This document shows, in pieces, positions 59,397 through 64,000 of a DNA stretch of 64,000 nucleotides. Both the position numbers and the translations under genes were made by a program. This DNA comes from Capsicum annuum (Eukaryota; Streptophyta; Magnoliopsida; Solanales; Solanaceae). Location: assembly GCF_002878395.1 (NCBI RefSeq), contig NC_061120.1, positions 91,478,505 through 91,542,504 of the forward strand. Direction: 5' to 3'. The notes under the pieces are model-generated. The model saw only the letters and a program-made list of their open reading frames with translations, did no database searches and was not told the DNA's origin. Every line of letters starts with the position of its first letter. Positions within the stretch are counted from its first letter, which is position 1.

Positions 59397-59735
59397 AGTC
59401 CTAGAACAAGTCATTACAACGGTAGCTCTACCTAGTAGACTGGAGATACCAAGAGTTAGGTTCAAGGAGATCAAACAAAGTTGTGATTGACGGTTCAACA
59501 TTGTCAATATACTCAATCCTTTCTCATGATGAAGAAAATATTCATGAAAAAGGGATAAGACTTATGGTTTGAATCTTTGTAATGGTTTCTAAGTTTGGCA
59601 AATTTGACCAATAGTTTGATCTAAAGGATTAAACGTTTAGAAATCACCTAGGTGAGGGTGAAATGGAAGTCGTTTCAAGGAGAATGATATTAAATTCCTA
59701 TTTTTTAAGATCTCATGAAACTAGGTTGTGTTCAT
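59397..59735 (+). other. copia 3' untranslated segment
   Basis: No polypurine tract followed by a repeat of the 5' leader is seen. The segment ends where the next LTR starts. Confidence 0.5.
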
Positions 59736-62700
59736 GTCACGACCCAAGACAACCTCCCAGTCGTAACACGATGCTTGGAACCACAAGTGATCCTAAACTA
59801 ACACATGAACTGGCATACTGTTAAGCAACTAAATTATAATAGACTAAATAGTTGTTCTATTGTGTGGAAATATAATAATGACAAAATCTGAAATAAATTA
59901 TATTACTGATTCAATTTATAATCTGATAAAAACTAAGGAGAAAACTGTAATTACTTGACTGACTCTGTCTGACATCTATGAAGCCTCTACTATACTGACT
60001 ATAGTTAGCTAGGACATGACCCAAGCTACCACTAATCAATACATAGGATTAATAAATTAAAGTACACAAACAACATCTGACTGAAGTCCTTAAAATAGAA
60101 GAACTCATTACCTGTTGGCTGGAAACTACAGTTGTCTGATTATGATGCGGAGGCTATAACTGGTACCTACATTATGAGACAATGTAGCACATAGACATAT
60201 ATATGAATTAGAACTTATGGAAGGTACTAAGTAAGTGGGTGTGAATGCAATACGTAAAACTTATTTCATACGTAATCTAAAAACATGCATGCTAAGTGTA
60301 AGTAGACTCACTAAGAGACTGAAATAAACTTAAATATGAAGTAGCTTAAATCATAAGTAACAACCATAATTTGATAAGCTGGTGAATCACTACACTTATT
60401 TTCTTAAAACTTTACTTTTGTAGGATAAGTAGAACTGAAGATGGGATATGGTAAAACATGGATACATGAACATACAAAACCAAACATACATGTACTAAGC
60501 TGATCTGATTACTTAAATAACTGATGCCTGGGCGACGGAATGATTAAAATCTAATAAAAAGGATAACTAACGCCTATATGCTGAGTAGCTGATATAAGAA
60601 CACGAACTACTGATATCCGAACACTGAATATCTGATGACAGAATACTGATTATGTAACACTGAACTGAACTTAGTCTAAATAACTGGACTGAAATGGTGG
60701 AGTACTGAGCCTATGTGATAAGGACTAACTGAAAAACATGAGATAATTGAGCACAAATGCATGAAAACTGTAAAATCTAAGAATGCAAAACCAAGCATAT
60801 ACATTTCTGAAAATAATTTGTAAACTAAAATACTAAAGTTTGGTGACTGAATAACAGCGAGTCTATATACTATAGTCAAGCAAACCTGAACTAAGAATAT
60901 ACTGAATATTGTACTGAGACTATGGGAGCTATAATCTAACCGGCATGCCCCAATATGAGCTAATTGGGATCCAACCTATGACCCAAATTGGAAGGGTGTC
61001 ATTACCGTGCCATGGGTACTAACACTGATTGTGTGGATCCACTAAAGTAAAGTCCCAAAGGACTAAAGAGTCACTCTCTACTGGCAGGTGCTCTAGTGAG
61101 ATATATGTCAACCCTCAACTGGAAGGTTAACATCTCAACCTAAGCTGGCTACATAGTTATAAAATGCAGGAACTGCTACTAAAGGTCACACCTTCAACTG
61201 GCAGGTGCACTCTCATCCCTGGGTTTGCTCGGTACTAAATTCTACTCCCAACTAAATTGAATCGGATTACTGAACTAAGTTAAACTTACTGAATCCACAA
61301 CTAACCATATTAACTGGCTGAATGGTAAAGCTCATGGTATGACTGAAATCATTTTGTAGGTACTAAAAACTAGGTAAACAACTAGATTTTGGGTATTCAT
61401 AACCCTCCAGGACACATTGGAATCACAATAGGAACACATGAAAGCTTTAAAACCATAGAAGGGAATCATTCTTCAAAAATCAACACTTAGGCATTTCATC
61501 AAACACATGTGGGTCATGATCTTAAACATAAAAAGGGGTAAAGCATGCGAAGATACCATAGTTACAACACAAAACCATGAATTTGAGAATCAATACAAAA
61601 ATTCCATAATTCAAACGTGTAAGGCCTTATTCATCGAAAAACACTTGCGAATCATGAACTTAAACTTGGAAATGCCTTAAACACGAGGAAATAAAATGAT
61701 TACATGACTAAAATCATAAATTAAGGATTTACATGGAATTCACTTGAAATAGGATATGGGCGTTTCATCAAAACATGTAAAGATCATAGCTTGAATATAT
61801 GAATGTCTTAAACATGAGGGAAAGATAGAGTTACTTGGCAAAATTCACAACTTAGGGATTCATTTTGAAATTAATTGAACATAATATAGGAAGTTCAATA
61901 CTCAAACATGAAATGACTCATTCTACTTGAGAACACATAAAACAATAATTCGTAATTGAAATCAACAAGAGATTCATGGAGATAATTCAACTTAAAACAT
62001 GTAAAACTTATAAATTTAAATTCAAAAAGGGTTTTTGGGCTCCACGGGTGAAAGAGGACCCATGGATGAACTCCCACATACCTTAATTAGATGATTTCTT
62101 GAAGACTTCTCGAGGGTTTCTTGAAATTAAGAGCTTGAATCCTTGACTTTCTTGAGAACGAAGCTTGAATTATTCTTGGAGGAGAATAAGGGTTTCTTGA
62201 GAGAAAATTTGAAGAAGATGGGCAAATAATGCCCTTTTGAATGTTATAAATCGTTCTTTGGGTATTTGGGGTTAAGGAGAAAGGACCTAAGTGCCCCTTA
62301 ACCCTTAAGGATCTGAAACAGGGGGAATAAGCAAAACGTCTCATCAAAAATTGCATTGGGAGAGAAACGTGATTCGTCACATAACACATTGAGAAACCGG
62401 CGCGCCGCATCCCAATCGTGTTGGCTTACTGCCTCTCATGAAAAATATCATAACCTTTTACTCGGGTATCGAATTAAGGCAAAATTGGTATCATTGGAAA
62501 GATAACTCGAATTTACAATTTGGTTGGGCTTGAGTTGTATAATTCTACATATATCAAAAGTTATACACGTTCAACGTAGACCCTTGTAGAATAGAACACC
62601 AAACTTTGGACAAATCAAAGGCGCTTACCTTAACTTTGTTCTAAGTGATTTCTATGAACATTTTTTACCTCGAAAGCACTTCAAACATAGGTATAAATAT

Positions 62701-62796
62701 CGTAAAACTTATTCTCACATGAAAATCATTTCTATTAGAGCCTTCATACATAGAAATGAAGCTTCAAAGTTTAGTCTGAAAATGCAGGGTGTTACA
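59736..62796 (-). repeat. 3.1-kb LTR of a minus-strand gypsy-like element
   Basis: In plus orientation it begins TGTCACGACCC and ends AGGGTGTTACA, so on the minus strand it runs TGTAACACCCTGC to GGGTCGTGACA. A minus-strand purine tract (CTAAAGGGAAGATAA) lies immediately to its right, as expected for a 3' LTR preceded by internal sequence. The flanks GTTCA and TTATC do not match, so it is not a solo LTR with preserved duplication. The partner LTR lies outside the window, or is lost. Confidence 0.7.
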
Positions 62797-63592
62797 TTAT
62801 CTTCCCTTTAGAATCATTCATCCTCGAATGAAACAGGTTAGACTGAGAGTACTAAGGCAACTGAGATCATATTTTGAACATGTATGACTTAGAACATGAC
62901 TGCATAACTAAGTCTGAACATGATACATGAACTGAACTGATTTCATGAATACATGTAATGATATGAGAATAGTTGTAAGGCTGAGATAGAAATGAGAGAG
63001 TCAACTTATGAGTAACTATTACTTCGAGATGGATCTTATTTCGAGAAGAAAAGATCAAAGGTTTAGGACATGAATACTCTGGGTATTACAATATATCTCC
63101 CCCCGGGATACTTCGTCCCCCGAATGATACTAACTTGGCTGAAATACTAAGGAAAGACTGAGATAATGCACGGGGCACTTACGGACTGAATCATGACTGA
63201 ATATCTAAATCTGAAACATGCTGCATGAACTAAACTAAATTTATAACTTGCATGGTTGTGAATGAATTACCTCATGAATAGGAAATATGGAAAACCATAG
63301 GAACTTATTTGTGTGTCTGTTAAACTAAATCGCTGGCTATACAGACTAACTCGTACTGAAAGCTTATACTCAACTATACATTACACTTTAAAACTATACT
63401 TCACTTGAGGTTACTGAGAATATTCACATGGGCACTGATAACTCTACCTACTGAAGTCCGAGCTGAACTGAATTCTCTCACTATGTTCAAGCCTACCCGA
63501 ATCTACAAAGTGCACACATAACACTGTACTTCTAGTCTGAATCATGAATTCAATACACCCTGCGTTTTCACAACTTCTCATCTCAAGAATAA
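62797..63592 (-). other. Internal 3' flank of the minus-strand LTR element
   Basis: No pol text is readable; it resembles the long 3' untranslated region of Del/Tekay-type elements. A second LTR-end-like junction (GGGTATTACA followed by ATATATCTCCCCCCGGG) occurs at 63083-63110. The segments starting at 62790 and 63087 are similar to each other (CTTCCC/TCCCCC, then CCTCGAATGA/CCCCGAATGA, then AGTACTAAGG/AATACTAAGG). Confidence 0.5.
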
Positions 63593-64000
63593 TACTTATT
63601 CCCACTTCAACAACTAACTTCAACCTCTTGCGACATGGAATTCTTCTTCTGGTTTGAAAAAACGGGAAAAATAGAAAACCAGACTGACTCCCTTAACGTT
63701 ATCATTACCAAATGGTATACCCAAAGAAACACAGTTATAGAATCCGCAACCCCTCCTTTAGAAGGACTCAACATTTCCTACTCCAGCGAAGTTATTAAGG
63801 CTTCACCTTTTAAGACTAAATCGGAACGAGGCACTATGACACCTCAGTGTAAAGATCTTGATAGAATAATTGAACAAAACAATTATACTAATCAAGTTCT
63901 TCATACCATTTCTCAGCAGATAGAAGACACCAAGGGTTCTCCTCTTTCTGCTCCTCTACCGGTTAAGAGCACTCCGAGCTCTAAACCTCTCTCAAATCCT
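63593..64000 (+). CDS. Partial polyprotein, pararetrovirus-like; runs off window
   Basis: An open frame follows a TAA at 63590-63592 and stays open to the last base (136 codons; first ATG at 63635). The composition is clearly protein-like, unlike its surroundings. Motifs VIKASPFKT and IIEQNNYTNQVLHTISQQIE, then a Pro/Ser-rich linker, resemble a segment of polyproteins annotated in Solanaceae as caulimovirus-like (endogenous pararetrovirus), in the region after the movement-protein domain. This is memory-based. No stop or frameshift is seen in the visible part, in contrast to every gypsy and copia copy here, so it is either younger or under different constraint. It could also belong to an unusual retroelement. 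Confidence 0.5.

Larger units (their letters stand above)
54481..59735 (+). mobile_element. Ty1-copia element, truncated at 3' end
   Basis: The order gag, protease, integrase, RT, RNase H is that of Ty1-copia elements, and the wording resembles Tork/Tnt1-like families. The 5' leader and probable LTR are at about 54481-55400 (bounds uncertain, TATA-like TTATAAATATATAAA at 54900). No matching 3' LTR is present: the sequence is cut at 59735 by an LTR that starts TGTCACGACC. Coding regions have many stops. Confidence 0.78.

Noticed and set aside
59736..62796. Solo LTR with target-site duplication
   Set aside because: Flanks GTTCA and TTATC do not match, and a purine tract adjoins the right side, so internal sequence follows.

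Overview
This window looks like repeat-dominated nuclear DNA of a flowering plant. The element families (Del/Tekay-type and Ogre/Tat-type Ty3-gypsy elements, a Ty1-copia element, a LINE with a zf-RVT tail, and hAT and Mutator-type non-autonomous elements) suggest Solanaceae, perhaps a large genome such as pepper or tobacco. That assignment is inferred from remembered repeat families, not from a search. I found no intact host gene, tRNA, rRNA or CRISPR array. Nearly every open frame is a fragment of a decayed transposon protein or a shadow of one.

Layout from left to right. 1-4161: AT-rich sequence with a short LTR/TRIM-like element (9-166), a Helitron 3' end (1961-1992) and copy A of a 0.7 kb repeat. 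4167-16377: a complete Ogre/Tat-type LTR retrotransposon with a perfect ATAAC target-site duplication, 2.2-2.3 kb LTRs, a broken gag, no recognisable RT, RNase H or integrase, and a 15-copy tandem array in its 3' untranslated region. 16826-17480: copy B of the repeat. 17740-21151: a Mutator-like terminal-inverted-repeat element carrying a decayed Lys/Glu/Ile-rich ORF, itself invaded by a 1.2 kb foldback element with a perfect 9-bp duplication (19257-20458).

21397-54345 is one nested stack. A LINE (ORF1 part on the left, RT part on the right) is split by E1, a minus-strand gypsy element (about 22560-52099). E1 is split by two plus-strand gypsy elements, E2 (23865-33221, duplication CCTAC) and E3 (36950-49382, duplication TAATT/TAATC). 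The 5' LTR of E3 is split by a solo LTR (37468-39855, duplication TACTA). A small hAT-type MITE sits in the LINE RT part (53465-53662).

About 54481-59735: a decayed Ty1-copia element without a visible 3' LTR. 59736-62796: a 3.1 kb minus-strand LTR, followed to about 63585 by its internal flank. 63593-64000: the start of an open frame running off the window, resembling endogenous pararetrovirus (caulimovirid) polyproteins.

Nothing in the stack works as a pathway. The order of insertion, the deamination-type decay (Trp to stop, zinc-knuckle Cys to Tyr, integrase Glu to Lys) and the terminal duplications are the main information. The least explained items are the cargo ORF in the 17.7-21.2 kb TIR element, the non-autonomous Ogre-type element with its array, and the edge ORF. 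I did not find a clear new functional system.
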